Part shown: positions 12,336 to 25,000 of the stretch, piece after piece
Layout: every line of letters starts with the position of its first letter
Numbering within the stretch: position 1 is the stretch's first letter
Assembly (NCBI GenBank): GCA_019671135.1
Contig: JAHRHY010000012.1
Location: 1,302,001 to 1,366,000, forward strand
Direction: 5' to 3'
Source: Linnemannia hyalina
Taxonomy: Eukaryota > Mortierellomycota > Mortierellomycetes > Mortierellales > Mortierellaceae
DNA length: 64,000 bases
Made by a program: the position numbers and the translations under genes
Notes under the pieces: generated by a model
Database searches by the model: none
What the model was told of the DNA's origin: nothing
The model's input: only the letters and a program-made list of their open reading frames with translations

Positions 12336-12647
12336 TTTTCCTTGTCCTTCCTTGTCCTTCTCTTTCACTTGTCCCTTTTTTTGTTCCCGCCAAGTGTCCC
12401 ACCCTCCTGCCGCCATCACTCACTCACTCATTCTTCTTTTCTTTCATTCCCTTGCAAACAAACCCATCGACCATCCCCAACTTCACTCGCTCTCAGACAC
12501 TCACACTCGCCTCCTTTTCATACATACTACATCCACACCAACACTCTCCTGAGCCCCTCAACAAGCACACACACACACACACTCACCCACACCCACACCC
12601 ACACCCACTTAGACAGCACTCACTCCATCATCAGACAACCTACAACC

Positions 12648-15600
12648 ATGCCACATCAGCTGCCTTACGATCAGCAAGAGTCGAGCCCTGCTGCTCCTCC
12701 CTTGACCAACAGGCTACCACAAGAGCCACAACCTACCACGACAACTCTTCCCCAGCAACAACATCAACAACAGAGTCGATCGTCGCGAGACCTGGCCACA
12801 CCGTCCTTTCCTCAACAGACAGACCAGCCCCGTCTGCAAAGCCATCCCATCCAGACCTCATCCACTCCTCCAAAGCCCGAACTTGCCCCTGCAGTCCAGA
12901 ATTGCGGCAAGTGCGAGTTGCAGATGCAAGGGTCCTTTGTCCGTGCATTAGGCGCCACTTACCATCTCGACTGCTTCAGGTGTTTGGTAAGCCATTCCTT
13001 CTTACTCTCATTCACCCACTCCAAAGTCCATACTCCTCTACTTTTCCTTTTTGTCTTTGGAGAGACAAGAACAAGTTACTGCGACCGAGCTCACCAGTTG
13101 ACAACAACACCCTCCCCCTTCTCGCATTGGGGCAATGGTTCCTCCTTTTGTTGATGCTAACAGTACAGCTGTATCTATCTCATTTTGTGGTCGACTTTTG
13201 CTTAGGATTGTGACGAGATTGTCGCCTCAAAGTTCTTTCCCATTACCGAGGCAGACGGCCGACAATACCCTCTCTGTGAACGCGACTACTTTCGCCGGCT
13301 GAACATGGTTTGCCATTCCTGCGGTGAAGCCCTCCGGGGAAGCTACATCACCGCGCTGGACCACAAGTACCACATCGAGCACTTTACCTGTTCTGTCTGC
13401 CCGACTGTCTTTGGACCACAGGACTCGTACTATGAACATGATGACAAGGTCTATTGTCATTACCACTATTCGCTCTGTTACGCCGCCAAGTGCGCTGGCT
13501 GCAGGACCGCTATCCTCAAGCAATTTGTCGAGATCAATCGAAACAGCCAGGACGAGCATTGGCATCCCGAGTGCTATATGATTCACAAGGTATGTTGATT
13601 TTGTTTACTTTACGACTTTTGCGCATGTTCGCACAATCGTGGAGAGCAAATGTAGTTATTATTTTCTTTGACCTTCTATACTCCGGGTGGGGCGGGGGGC
13701 ATTCGCCCAAAACAACAGAAAAAAAAGAAAGTTGCACCGCTCAGTTTTTATTTCGTGCCGCGCCCTATTCTTTTTAAAGAATCCATGACACAACCACAAC
13801 ATTCCAAGGTGACGCTGGTTCTCGCCTCAGCGTCGGTATGTCGGTACGCATAAGCGCTAATGGCATAACCCCGATTTACCGTCGCCTTTTTCTATTTTGC
13901 ACTCTAGTTCTGGAATGTCAAGCTATCCTTTACATCCGAGGGGGAAGAAGAGCAGATAAAGTCCGAGGAGGAATGCATTGAGGACTCGACAACAGCAGCC
14001 GCAGGAATTCTCTCCTCACGGACAAGTATGGAGCAAAAATCACCGGAGGAACTCAAGCGAGCCCAGCAGCACATGGAGGAGAAAGTATACCAGATCTGGA
14101 CAGTTCTTTCTGCGTTCGAAGAGTCGTCAGCAGGATGCATCTCTGAAATGCTGCTTCATGTGTCCAACGGCGCATATTACGACGGAGTTCAAATGGCCGA
14201 AAAGTTCATCCTTCACGTCGAGATCTTGTTCAGCGCTATCGATGATCTCGAGGCCCAGATGAAGGAGGTCGGCGACAAAAACGGTAAGAGGACCACACTG
14301 GGGCTATATTTACACCTTGGCCATCATTACTCCTAAGCACTGTATGCTAGGTGATGGGAAAACAATCACGCCTGAGACCTAATCGCCTATTTTCGTTTCC
14401 GTCCTAGATCTGGGTCATGGCCGTGAAGCCAAGATGCTCTGTAAAAAGATCGTCAACTTCTTCTCGTTGCTCTCCCATACCCAGGAAAGCGGCGTCCGGC
14501 GCCTTGGTATGACCCAGGAATTACTTTCCCTCGTCACAGGACTCGCCCACTACCTCAAGATCCTGATCCGTATCGCCCTCACATGTGCCCTCAAGCTGGA
14601 ACGCCAATATCACTCCACAACAGTCATTGCGCGCTTCCTCAACAAACTCATGGAACTTGCCAACAAGGACAAGTGTCTACAGGATTTACATGGAAAGAAC
14701 AGCATCGATGCTGAGGTGACCTCGGACTTGTGTCTCTCCTGTCGGATCACTATCGAGGACGAATGCTTCACATTCGACCATCACCATCGTTGGCACCCAA
14801 AGTGTCTGGTCTGCTCAGGATGCGCCAAACCTCTCGCCTCTGTTTACTACGACGCCTTATTCGATACAACCCATGGATCTGTCCTTTGTCAGCAATGCAA
14901 GACGCCCGATTCCGAAATCGGATTCTCTCATGTCACAAAGCTGGAGCAGTACACTTTCCTCCTGCGCGTTGCCTTGATCCGTCTGGAAAACCTGCTTCAT
15001 CTGAAAGGTAAATTAAATGGACAGACTAACGAACATTTTTTCTTTGTGCGGTTAAATATCGTGCTAATCACACCTCGAATATACTGTATACAGGCGACGA
15101 CTCAGACCTAGGAGTTGATCAGCGTGGACGCCATCTTGGAACAGCTTCTACAGCAGATCCCCTTTCGCCACCAGGAGTTGTAAGGAAGGATTCTCGCTCG
15201 AAATCGTACTCTTCAGACGATAATCGACAGTATGAGCCAATTCACCTGGGCGACATCAAGCGTGTCAAGTCGACTCATCTGGATCGGAAGCTTTCAAACT
15301 CGGCGCGGATTGCAAGGAGACAGACGGTTATTGAGCATCAACGACGACGACCTCCAGGCGGAGACGCCGGCGTCAGCGAAGCAGAGGAAGGTCACAGACA
15401 TTCGATTCACACGGATCCTGAAGTCTCTATGTTGGAGTTTGAAATTATCGACGAGTCCGAGATCACGAACGATGAGGACGATGCCGCGCAGGATGAGCGC
15501 CGTAAATCCGCAGCGCCATTGACCCTTTCGGATCTAACGGACAAGCTACGTATCACGGCGGCTACGAATGGATCGCCTAACGCATCTCTCAGGGCGCGGT

Positions 15601-17399
15601 CGGGACATGGATCGGCGCATGGATCGCAACACCTTCTGCTACCCAGCAGCTCGAATCGCAAGCGACAGTACCTGAATGAGCTGTCGGCTCTGGAGCTGTT
15701 TATTGTCAAGCACCTCGCTGTTCTGATGCTGGCGCCTGTGGTTTCAGAGTACTTTACACCCGAGGAACTCTTGGACTTGATTGGGCAGCGCAAACAGACG
15801 CTCTGGGGACGGTTTGTCAAGGGCCTCAAGACTGACAAGAAGAAGCCTAAAGGTAACAGCCAACACACTACCATTTTGGCTGCGTATGGATTCAGTTTAC
15901 TATTTGAATTGAGGCTAATGAGAACGATTCTTGTGCGGAATATTTAGTAGAGGGAACCTTTGGAGTACCACTTGAGCTGCTTGTGGAGCGGAATGGGGTG
16001 GATTCAGCCTTGGGAGCAGGGCCTGGCCGTATTCGTATCCCCAGTTTCGTTGACGACAGCATTTCAGCAATGCGTAACATGGGTAAGTTTTTCGCTATCA
16101 TTTACGCTGCTAGCTGTGACGCGAAGGTTTCTTTAACGGCTAACATTGATTTTTACTGTTGATGGGTTGTAATAGATATGTCTGTGGAGGGCGTGTTCAG
16201 GAAGAATGGAAACATCAGAAGGCTCAAGGAGTTGAGCGAGGCGATCGATAAAGATCCGGCCGCGGTGAACTTGAGCGATGATAACCCTGTGCAAGTCGCT
16301 GCACTTTTGAAGAAGTTTTTGCGTGATCTTCCAGACCCACTCTTGACATTCAAGCTCCACCGCCTGTTTATCGTCTCTCAGAGTAAGTTCGGGTTACGTG
16401 AGGAGTTGACTTTGTTCTTCCTTTCGACATACTGTGTTTTGGTGCTATGTGAGATCGCGACCTAATATCTATGTTTGTTTTCGCTTGCTGTGAACAGAGA
16501 TGGAGGATGAGGGTATCCGAAAGATGATCCTCCATTTGACATGCTGCCTGTTGCCCAAGGCGAACCGCGACAGCATGGAGGCGATTTGCTTGTTCTTGCG
16601 TTGGGTCGCGTCATTTTCTCATGTGGATGAGGAAACTGGTAGCAAGATGGATCTCCACAACCTGGCGACGGTCATTACTCCCAATGTTTTGTACTCAAAA
16701 TCCAAGGACCCTATCAAGGACGAGAGTTTTTTGGCCATTGAGGCTGTCATGGGTCTACTTGAGTATCAGGACGACTTTTGTGTGGTAAGTTGCCTCTGGA
16801 TGATTATTTGTACATTAATGCGGACAAAAATAACATTGGGCTTGTACTGATTACATTTAACGTTGTCCTTTCGCCATGCTGCTATGTAGGTACCAGAGGA
16901 TTTGTCGCTAATTCTGAGCGATCAGGATTTGGTCGAATCGTCAACGGATCTGTCTTCTAAGGATATCCTGAAACGATGCGAGAACCTTGTCAAGGCCAAG
17001 GTCAAAAAGTCGCACTCCGTTGGTGACCTCTACCAGGACCACACGCCTGGTCAAGGACAGAACCAGCAGACGAACGGGAACCACCACGAAGGAGTGATTC
17101 ATGGAACTCTTACAGCAAAGCCAGACATCCATTTTCAGACACCAGAAGGACACGGAAGCGTTGTTAGAGAGGCATCTGTCCCTGTGATGATTCAGCAGCC
17201 AGGTCCAAAGTCGACCCACCATCACCACAACAGCCACCACAACAACTACAACCACAGGCATAATCACCATCCTCACGGACTTTCGACTTCTAACCCATCG
17301 CCCTCTACGTCATCGTCGATGGGAGCTATGCGGATACCCGAGCGACTCCCCACCGTGGCAGTTGACGGGGGAAAGGGCGCTACACCCATGTCATTATAG
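12648..17399 (+). CDS. LIM-domain RhoGAP, LRG1/Rga type
   Basis: GTPase-activating protein for Rho-family GTPases, by homology to yeast Lrg1 (Rho1; cell wall integrity and polarity). Nine exons (12648-12986, 13206-13589, 13908-14283, 14408-15007, 15094-15852, 15948-16082, 16176-16382, 16498-16784, 16890-17399) close in phase to 1,198 residues. Two N-terminal LIM domains (CGKCELQM...HLDCFRC; CHSCGEALRG...CAGC...HPECY) are followed by a helical region, a third LIM (CLSCRITI...HPKCLVCSGC) and a RhoGAP domain starting FGVPLELLV. The arginine finger lies in GVFRKNG; NLATVITPNVLYS matches the conserved Asn block. The tail is His/Asn-rich. The three-LIM-plus-GAP layout is that of LRG1 rather than Rga1/Rga2. 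The start is the first ATG after the CT-rich leader. Confidence 0.93.
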
Positions 17400-17449
17400 T
17401 GCATATTTTTTTTTGTCTTGTTTCTATCGTCCTCTTTCCAAAATATACC

Positions 17450-17472
17450 TTTTTTTTTTTTTTTTTTTTTTT
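17450..17472 (+). repeat. Poly-T run (23 nt) downstream of LIM-RhoGAP
   Basis: It lies in the 182-bp gap between the convergent LIM-RhoGAP and TMEM256 genes, about 50 bp after the RhoGAP stop, so it is probably in 3' UTR or terminator sequence. No function is shown. Confidence 0.85.
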
Positions 17473-17581
17473 ACTACGCGTCTTCTGAATTCCGTCTCCC
17501 TTCTCCAGATTCCTGGTCTTGACCGCGTCGTGCAATACCTTTGTTTATTTAGGGTGGCGGGGATATATATACTTGTTCTGT

Positions 17582-18338
17582 TTAGAGGACAAGGGCGAAC
17601 CATCCGGCAATGAGGACAACTCCTCCAAGAGGAGTGGCAAGACCGAGACGGAAGTTGCGGGAGATGGTCTTGTCGGTGTCGAGGATCAAGGTGTAAATCG
17701 AACCCGAAAAGAGAGTGGTGCCGAGAAGGATCAGGGGGGCGGCGAATCTGCCGGAGCGGGCCAAGAGGGCTGGGGACTGGGAGATGGCCAACAGGGCGAC
17801 GGAGTGGATCAATTGGATGTTTGCAGCGCTGTTCCATGCCTGTTTTTTTTTGTGAGGTGTGTTGTGGTGAGGGAGGGGAGGTGGAGTAAAGTGGACGACG
17901 GGTGAGTGAGCGAAGATAATTGAAGAGCCAGGGCAACCCCCACCACGCGACTGCTTATATTGTACAAGGTTTCGCCATTTTTTTAAGTGGTGCTGCGCAT
18001 GAGCGAGCACAAGACCAAGAGGGTGAGAGAAAGAGTGGTTTGTTTACCTTGAGCTTGCCGGCGTCGTTGTTGACGCGCTTCTCGAGGCCGTGGGCTCCAT
18101 AGGCAGCAGTCATGACACCCAGACCACCTATCGTTTATCCAATGCATATTTTGGGTTGGTTGTTCAATTGAAACTGCTTTTGCAAGGGTGTATAGTTTGA
18201 CCAATACATAGACAACGACGACGCCGTCTTTTTTTTTCTTTTCTTTTTCTATCCTTGCGTGTTTTTCGTTGCTCCTTTTGGTCTACTGCTTTTCTTACCA
18301 ACCAGACTTGCGGCGCGAAGATAAAAGGTAGACGACAT
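17582..18338 (-). CDS. TMEM256/DUF423 (YgdD) small membrane protein
   Basis: Three exons (18299-18338, 18048-18127, 17582-17839) give 125 residues. The sequence has the family core: GLGVMTAAYGAHGLEK near the N-terminus, AWNSAANIQLIHSVALLA as the second membrane segment, then GTTLFSGSIYTLIL and a C-terminal hydrophobic helix, ATPLGGVVLIAGWFALV. Four transmembrane helices are expected and length is close to human TMEM256 (113 residues). Bacterial YgdD and animal TMEM256 are widely conserved but their molecular role is unknown; animal members have been found in mitochondrial fractions. Start chosen because MSSTFYLRAASLVG precedes a GTAAG donor in phase with the GGLG exon. The gene converges on the LIM-RhoGAP gene. 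Confidence 0.9.
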
Positions 18339-18721
18339 GTTTTTTGTTTATCTGCGGTGAGTTTTTGGCGAAGTTGAATGGGAGGAGGTGAATGAAGAGA
18401 AAGGGTTTCTGTGAATGTCGCGACTGGCGGGTTTTCTGGGCCCGTTCAGCGAAGCAGTCAGCTCTTCCCGTCCCGAGAAAGAAACGGAATGTCATGTGAC
18501 GAACGGAACCCTTAAGGCGTTTACTTTGCTTGGCTCCAAGATTCCCACGATGAGAATGAAAAAAAGTAGCGGAAAAATGACACATGAAAAAGAAAAAGAG
18601 ATTTTGAACAAATGGTTATTTTATTCTAGTGGTATGATACAAGGGATGTTGTTTGCACGAAGCCGCAATGCAATTGAGAAAAAGAGAAACAAGGAAGAAA
18701 AAAAAGAGAGGGGGGGACAAT

Positions 18722-20238
18722 TTACCAACCGCGGGCGGCGTAGAGCTGGTCCTTGGGGATCTCGGAGATGTTGATTCCAACCATAGCCTCACCAAGATCC
18801 TCAGAAACCTCAGCAAGAACCTTGGGGTCGTTGAAGTGAGTAACAGCCTGGACAATAGCACGGGCACGCTTGGCAGGGTCACCAGACTTGAAGACACCGG
18901 AACCAACAAAGACACCATCGCATCCCAACTGCATCATCAAGGCGGCATCAGCAGGGGTAGCAACACCACCGGCAGCAAAGTTGACAACGGGAAGACGACC
19001 CAACTTGGCAGTCTCCTTGAGCAAGTGGTAGGGAGCCTGGATCTCCTTGGCGTAGGTGAAGAGCTCAGAGTCATCCATCAACTGAGCCTTGCGGATCTCG
19101 GCCTTGACGGTGCGGCAGTGACGGACGGCCTCGACAACGTTACCGGTACCGGCCTCACCCTTGGTGCGGATCATGGCGGCACCCTCGTTGATGCGACGGA
19201 GGGCCTCACCGAGGTTCTTGCAGCCGCAGACGAAGGGGACCTTGTGGTCGTGCTTGTTGATGTGGTTCGCCTCGTCGGCGGGGGTCAGGACCTCGGACTC
19301 GTCAATGTAGTCGACTCCCAAAGACTCGATGATCTAGATCGTGCCACGAAAAGGACATAAAAAAAAAAGTAAACAATGGTTTGTTGTTAGTTAGGGTTGG
19401 AGGGAAAAAATTGCGAAATGTGGTACTAACATCTTGACAGAATAACGTTTTCTCTCTCTTTGTCTATTCTTCTTTTCTTCCTGATCTGGGATCTTTGCTT
19501 TCATGTAATCTTTGCTGGTTGCTTGTTGTCGCATGAGTCTGAAGGAAGGAAAGAGAGTGTGAAGAGTGGAGAGTGATGGCTTACCTGGGCCTCGACAAAG
19601 TGACCAATGCGGACCTTGGCCATGACGGGGATGGAGACGGCGTTGATAATCTCGCGGATCATTCTGGGGTCGGACATGCGAGCAACACCACCTGAAGGTC
19701 GGAAAGGAGAAGGGAAAGAGGATACACATAAGTGAGTCAACCTTGATTCGCAATATTTGTTTGAGACTACTCAGGTACAGGAAAGGAGATCTAGATCGAG
19801 GAATGATCCTCTATTGTTGTTTGAATGATTAGAAGAATCCTTACCGTCCTTGCGGATATCGGCGGGGACACGCTCCAAAGCCATGACGGCACAGGCACCG
19901 GCAGCCTCAGCGATCAAAGCCTGCTCAACGTTGATGACATCCATGATCACTCCTCCCTAATAGTCGGTACGAATGAGAAATAAGGAAATCAAAAAGGAAG
20001 ACAAGGATTAGTATATGCTTGCTTTCCTTTGAGATGATTTCGAGCGCACTTGTTTGTTGCGTTGCGAAGCAGCGTGAAGAAAGGACAGTGGGTAGACTAG
20101 GGCTTGAAGGTGTACCTTGAGCATCTGGGCGAGGCCGGCCTTGACGTTGAAGGAAGCGACCTGGGGGACCTCAGAGTTGGCAGAGAGGGCGGCGGCACCC
20201 TGAGCGGGAACCAAGTTAGTGGGGGTAGCGAAGGTCAT
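18722..20238 (-). CDS. SNZ1: Pyridoxal 5'-phosphate synthase, PdxS/PDX1/SNZ subunit
   Basis: Synthase subunit of the DXP-independent vitamin B6 pathway; it condenses ribose 5-phosphate, glyceraldehyde 3-phosphate and ammonia to PLP, with ammonia supplied by the glutaminase Pdx2/SNO. Four exons (20116-20238, 19845-19956, 19585-19691, 18722-19333) close to 317 residues, the normal family length. Seen: [63 protein letters not shown] and [16 protein letters not shown], covering the (beta-alpha)8 barrel and both phosphate sites; the catalytic Asp and two Lys positions look intact. Codon use is C-rich at third positions, suggesting strong expression. The SNO glutaminase, often adjacent in fungi, is not in this window. 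Confidence 0.97.
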
Positions 20239-22096
20239 TTCTTGCAGTATGGGGTTGGTGGTTGAGTCGAGGGAATGTGGATGAGTGAAGAAGAGAGAAG
20301 ACAGAAGAGAGAAGAGAGAAAAGAGAAAAGAGAAAACCGATGGAAAAAGCTCGAGCAATTTAAAGAAAGGCGAGAGATAAAAATGAAACTCTATTTCCCA
20401 TTTTGACAGCTGGTCCTGAGGGGGGAAGTCCGGCCAAGACCTGACAAAGAAAAAGAAAGAACGGGGGCCAACAAGGTGGATGTGTGTGTGTGTGTTGGTA
20501 AAGGAAAGTAGACCAAAGGACACCTTTGAGTTGCCTTCGCTCGTTCGTGGAGAATGAGTGAAGGGGATTATTCAATGGGTTAGGCCACTTTTGCACTCGA
20601 GTCGAGTGAGTGTGTCCATGTTCAAATGTGGATTAGAGTATGAAGGCGGAATAAAGTGCAAAAAAGAAAAACAAAGTTCATTTGTTCAAACGAACAAGAA
20701 GAGAGAGGCCCTGCCTGGACTCGCTCGACCAACTGAGTCAACAAAATGGCCACACTCTTTTTTCCATATGGGGTCGTCCCCGATTTCTTCCATTCGCTCG
20801 CCCATCGAATAAAAAAAAAAAAAAAAAAAAAAAAACGAACTCGGTGAACAGAGAACAGATACAGGGTCACCGAAATAGATCAAAGGGAACCAGCACTTGT
20901 TGTTGCCATGAGAAAAAGCGGCCATCCAAAATAAAAGGAAAACACGCAGACGACTCTGACTGAACTCTGACTACATGTACATTCTCCCCATTGACATACC
21001 ACCAAGCTAACAACCTGTCGGTACTTTCGGTGGATCTCTTTGTCATTCAGTTCCTTTGATTTTGGATCGCATGAGTGCATTGCGGCGTGGGTGTGGATCG
21101 CAATTGATAGCTTTTCATTCCTCACCCCTTTCTCTTCCTTCCTTTCCCTTCCTTCCTTTGCTCTTTCGTTTTCCCATCCTTCTGATCAGCTTGGACTCTC
21201 CTTCTCACAATGAGTCAGTTGATACCATCCTCTCCCTTTCATCGAGGGAACAAGACACAAAGCAGAAGGGCCAATAAATGGTTTCATTTCAATTGACCAG
21301 AGTTGCGCAAAAGAAAAAAAAGGGGTTGTTCGTTGAATCAAGCGGTCAGTGGCAAGGAATTTGCAATATTTCATCCAGCACAGCGCAGCAGCCTATTCTT
21401 CGTATACATGCTCGTGTATGTTCGTTGTTGGTTGTGAAAGGGCGTTTTGGACAGTGAGTCAACGAAGAGCAGCCGATACCGTTAATCGTGGGAGTAAAAA
21501 AGGGGAAGAGGAGGATAATGGTGCATTCGAATCTCGGTCTTTTTGTTACGAACAACTGTTTCCACCCATCTGTGACACGGTCTTCGCACGCACATACACT
21601 CACGCACACAGACACACACGCTCACGACGTTCTATGCTCAGGTTTTTTTTAGGTGGGCTAGAAGGCACAAGGGAAATCTCGGAAGAGAGACCTCTAGCTT
21701 TCAGCTTGGCCGCGTTTAGACCTTGTTTCGCCCACAACGCAGAAAAAAATAAAAAACGCGGCCAGCTTTTTGTCAGACATAGAAGAGCTTTGCTTGCCAT
21801 GATGTCTTTTTTATCGATCGCTTCTTGTCCGTTGGCCAACCTTCTTGTTACGCCAAATTGCACCCCTTTTTCCCTCTGATCGGTTTGATCGTTTTGGGAG
21901 TGGCTTTTGGAGGAGCCAAAAGGTCACGCCAGGGAGAAGATTGCATCGCAAGGGTAACCGGTGGCAAGGGGTAACGAGAGTAAGAGGGAGAGGAGAGCGA
22001 GCGAGCCTTTCTCGAAACCAAAAAAAAAAAGACTCCTTTCACAGACAACACACACCGCAACTCAACTTCACTCCGGTTTTTATTTTTTTATTAACC
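20239..22096. promoter_or_regulatory. Divergent intergenic region between PDX1 and RCC2-PHD genes
   Basis: About 1.86 kb with no gene that I can support. It contains a 25-nt poly-A run (20811-20835), GA-rich sequence just upstream of PDX1 and CT-rich blocks near 21120-21190. Short open frames on both strands lack conserved features. It presumably carries both promoters; no factor sites were identified. Confidence 0.5.
20811..20835 (+). repeat. Poly-A run (25 nt)
   Basis: An uninterrupted A homopolymer in the PDX1/RCC2 intergenic region. No adjoining element or target-site duplication is visible, so it is not scored as a retroposon tail. Confidence 0.85.
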
Positions 22097-25000
22097 ATGT
22101 CCGCACCAACAAGTGGCACGCCCGAATGGGGTAAGTCAACCTGATCTGCAAACACAAGCACGCGAAACCTGGCATATTATGTATTATTCATACAAGCCCA
22201 TCTAGCCCTCATCACTTGCCCATCAGGAAGGCGGGGGCGCCCCCAACAAATAATGCTGAATGGCGCCAGCTGGAAGGACAAGGCTCAGTCAGACAGACAA
22301 AAAACTCAATGCAACATAGCTATCTACTAACAAGAGGGTTCCCCTCTAGTTTCGAGCCCGTAGACCCTAGACAATACCGCCAATCCTGCGGTCGCGTCGG
22401 TCGCTAAAAATCATTATTATCTTTCTCTTTTTTTTATTCACTTACTTGCACTACCTTGCCTACGTGGCCACAACGTCGTTTTTTTTTACACATACAACCA
22501 CACAAACATATACTCTTCGTACCTCTTTTACACACCCACACTCACATTCACAGAGACATACATCGGTTACAATTATCCTCTATTCTATCCAAGCTCAAAA
22601 GAAAAGAAAGAATATCACCTCGCTTCCTTCTTGGACATTATCAGCAGCTTGCAACCAACGCGCCTCGTCAATCTTACTTTTTTTTCCCTGGTCACCTCAC
22701 CTTGACCTTGGCACAGTTCATTCCTGACAGAGCGAACTAAATGCCTTAGACTACTGTGAACATACGTTAACCAATTACCCTTTATATTGAACTCATAGGA
22801 AAGGTTCTCATGGCCGGCGGTACCGGTACGTATTAGTTACAAAGCTATTGAAGAGTGTTGCAGGCCATGCACAAAGTTGTTGACACATGCCAATGGTACC
22901 TCTCTAACCTTTTCTTTGCTTTACTTTGCATTCTCTTGTTTAGACTGGGACATGATCGGCCGCAAGCCAAAGCCTGGCGAGCAGCGTGAGATCTTGCAAG
23001 TGACAATCGGCAACCTGGCATAAGTTACCTTGTGTTAAATCTTTGAAGGCAACCCTCTTGCGTCCCACATTTTTCTTACTTCTTTTCTTCCCATTCTCGT
23101 TCTCTGACTATCCAGGCCTCACCTCGAGTCGTTCCATCTTATCCGCGAGCTTGCCGATTTGAAGTAAGTGCCAAGCTCTTCCCCGCGCGATTTGTTTTCA
23201 CAAAAGAGCCTACTTGCTGGGTCTTCATTACTCACCACTCGTTTTTACTTGTCGCTCTCTTTTTTCTACATAGAATCGTTAAAGCTGTTACTGGACCCAA
23301 TGCTGCCCACAGTGTGTTTATCACAGGTACGCTTTCTCCGCTGATTTTCAAAGCTGTTTTTTATTTGTGTTGCACTTTACTCGCTCTAACGTCGCTTTTC
23401 TATTACTTGTACCTGGATAGATGATGGTGATGCTTGGACCATGGGAAGGTAGTGTCAGGGAAAGTTGTGCTAAATTACTTGGGCATTTTGTTCTCGAAAG
23501 AGCTATTTGCGAAGGAAGGAGTCTAATCTCGACCTTCAATTTTGTGCACAATAGGAACGAGAGGGGTCAGCTTGGACTTGGAGACAACACTCCCCATGTC
23601 GGTGGCCCTGTAAAAGTCCCTACTATTTACACCAACGCAGGAAAGAAGAGCACCAACGTCAAATTCGTCACCGGCGCTGTATGTGAACCATCTCCCGTCG
23701 ATCGTGCTATTACTCTGAGTAAGCTTTTGTCCTCGAACCTAATAACGTCAGTCGGCGAGTCTAACGAGCCTTTTCACTTTTCACTTTTCCTTGCACACAG
23801 GTCGGGCGACACCACACTATCCTAGTTTCGGATATCGGAGCTGTGTATGCTGCAGGAGATAACAAGATGGGTCAGGTACTACCTCAGTTGGCGATGTGAT
23901 GCCCTGTTTGCCACCAAAGAAGGAAATGAAATAATTACCAACTCAATTTTTGACTTTTACGCGATCGCATAGCTCGGAAACAGCAACCACAAGGACCACA
24001 CATCGTTCGTCCATGTCACCAGTCTCGGAAAAGAGAAGGCTACCGGTGTTGCTTGCGGTGCAGAGTACACAATGATCATCTCTGACAAGGGTCAGCTCTG
24101 GGCCTTTGGATCTCCCGAGTTCGGTCAGGTAAGGCTCTGTAGCGACTCGAAGCTCAGTAGAGTTGTATAGGTTTGATGCAAGGCCGGTTAGTTAATACGT
24201 GTGAATTTGAACTTGAGCATAGCTTGGCAACAAGACGAATGGTCAATACTTGCAGCAGTCCAACCGCCTCGTCCACATCCCACAAGCCAGCCCTGGTAAC
24301 TACTTTGATACACCACTTGTTCATTGCGTTTATCCATCTATTTGCCAAAGTCGTAGATTCTAATCGAGGCAACCATTTCTTTTTTTTGTTGAACGATATC
24401 ATTAGTGCTTGTGAGTGGACTTCAGGGTAAGACGATTGTGGAGGTTGATTGCGGTACAAACCACACTATCGCTAGAGACAGCGAGGGTCGCGTTCATTCT
24501 TGGGGATTCGGAGGCTATGGACGTCTCGGTCACGCAAAGCAGGAGGATCTCTGGAGCCCCATGCCCATCGACCAGTTCACTGGCACGAACGCGCTCACTC
24601 GCGCCACCAAGATTGCTGCCGGCAGCACCTTCAGCATGGCTTTGGATGGTAGGTTTCTGAACAAACTGAAAATGACACGGTTATTGTTTTTTGTTTGAGC
24701 AGGTGTTGCTTCGGGGTCCTTTGTCTGTTGTTATCTGACATTGTGTTAATTTTTTTGAATTCAAACTTCTCTGTAATAGGTCAGCACCAGTTGTGGTTGT
24801 GGGGCAAGTGGAAGACCACTGGTGATGGTGGTGGAGGAACTCCCTGGATGTACCCCCGCACATTATACGATCTCAACGGATGGGCGTTCAAGACGATCAA
24901 CGGAGGAGGAGTGACCCTGTTTGCTCTCCCCATGACCGAGCCAAGCACTATCGCCTGGGGCCAGGGAGCTCTTCACAGCGAACTTGGTTTCGGGGAAGGC

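Larger units (their letters stand above)
10471..12647. promoter_or_regulatory. Divergent intergenic region between FAM72 and LIM-RhoGAP genes
   Basis: About 2.2 kb without a convincing gene. Long open frames here come from simple sequence (CT-, TTCC-, GACA- and CA-rich), not from conserved protein. The last ~600 bp before 12648 are strongly pyrimidine-rich on the + strand, as in long fungal 5' leaders, and probably include the promoter and 5' UTR of the LIM-RhoGAP gene. No specific factor site could be assigned. Confidence 0.5.

Noticed and set aside
11969..13213. 414-codon open frame on the + strand
   Set aside because: It is Ser/Leu/Pro/His-rich from CT and CA simple sequence and crosses the true first exon and intron of the LIM-RhoGAP gene in another frame.
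22216..22407. Possible extra coding exon or RNA gene in the long first intron of RCC2-PHD
   Set aside because: No frame joins in phase to its neighbours, and the GC-rich GGGGGCGCCCCC patch does not fit a tRNA or other known RNA fold.
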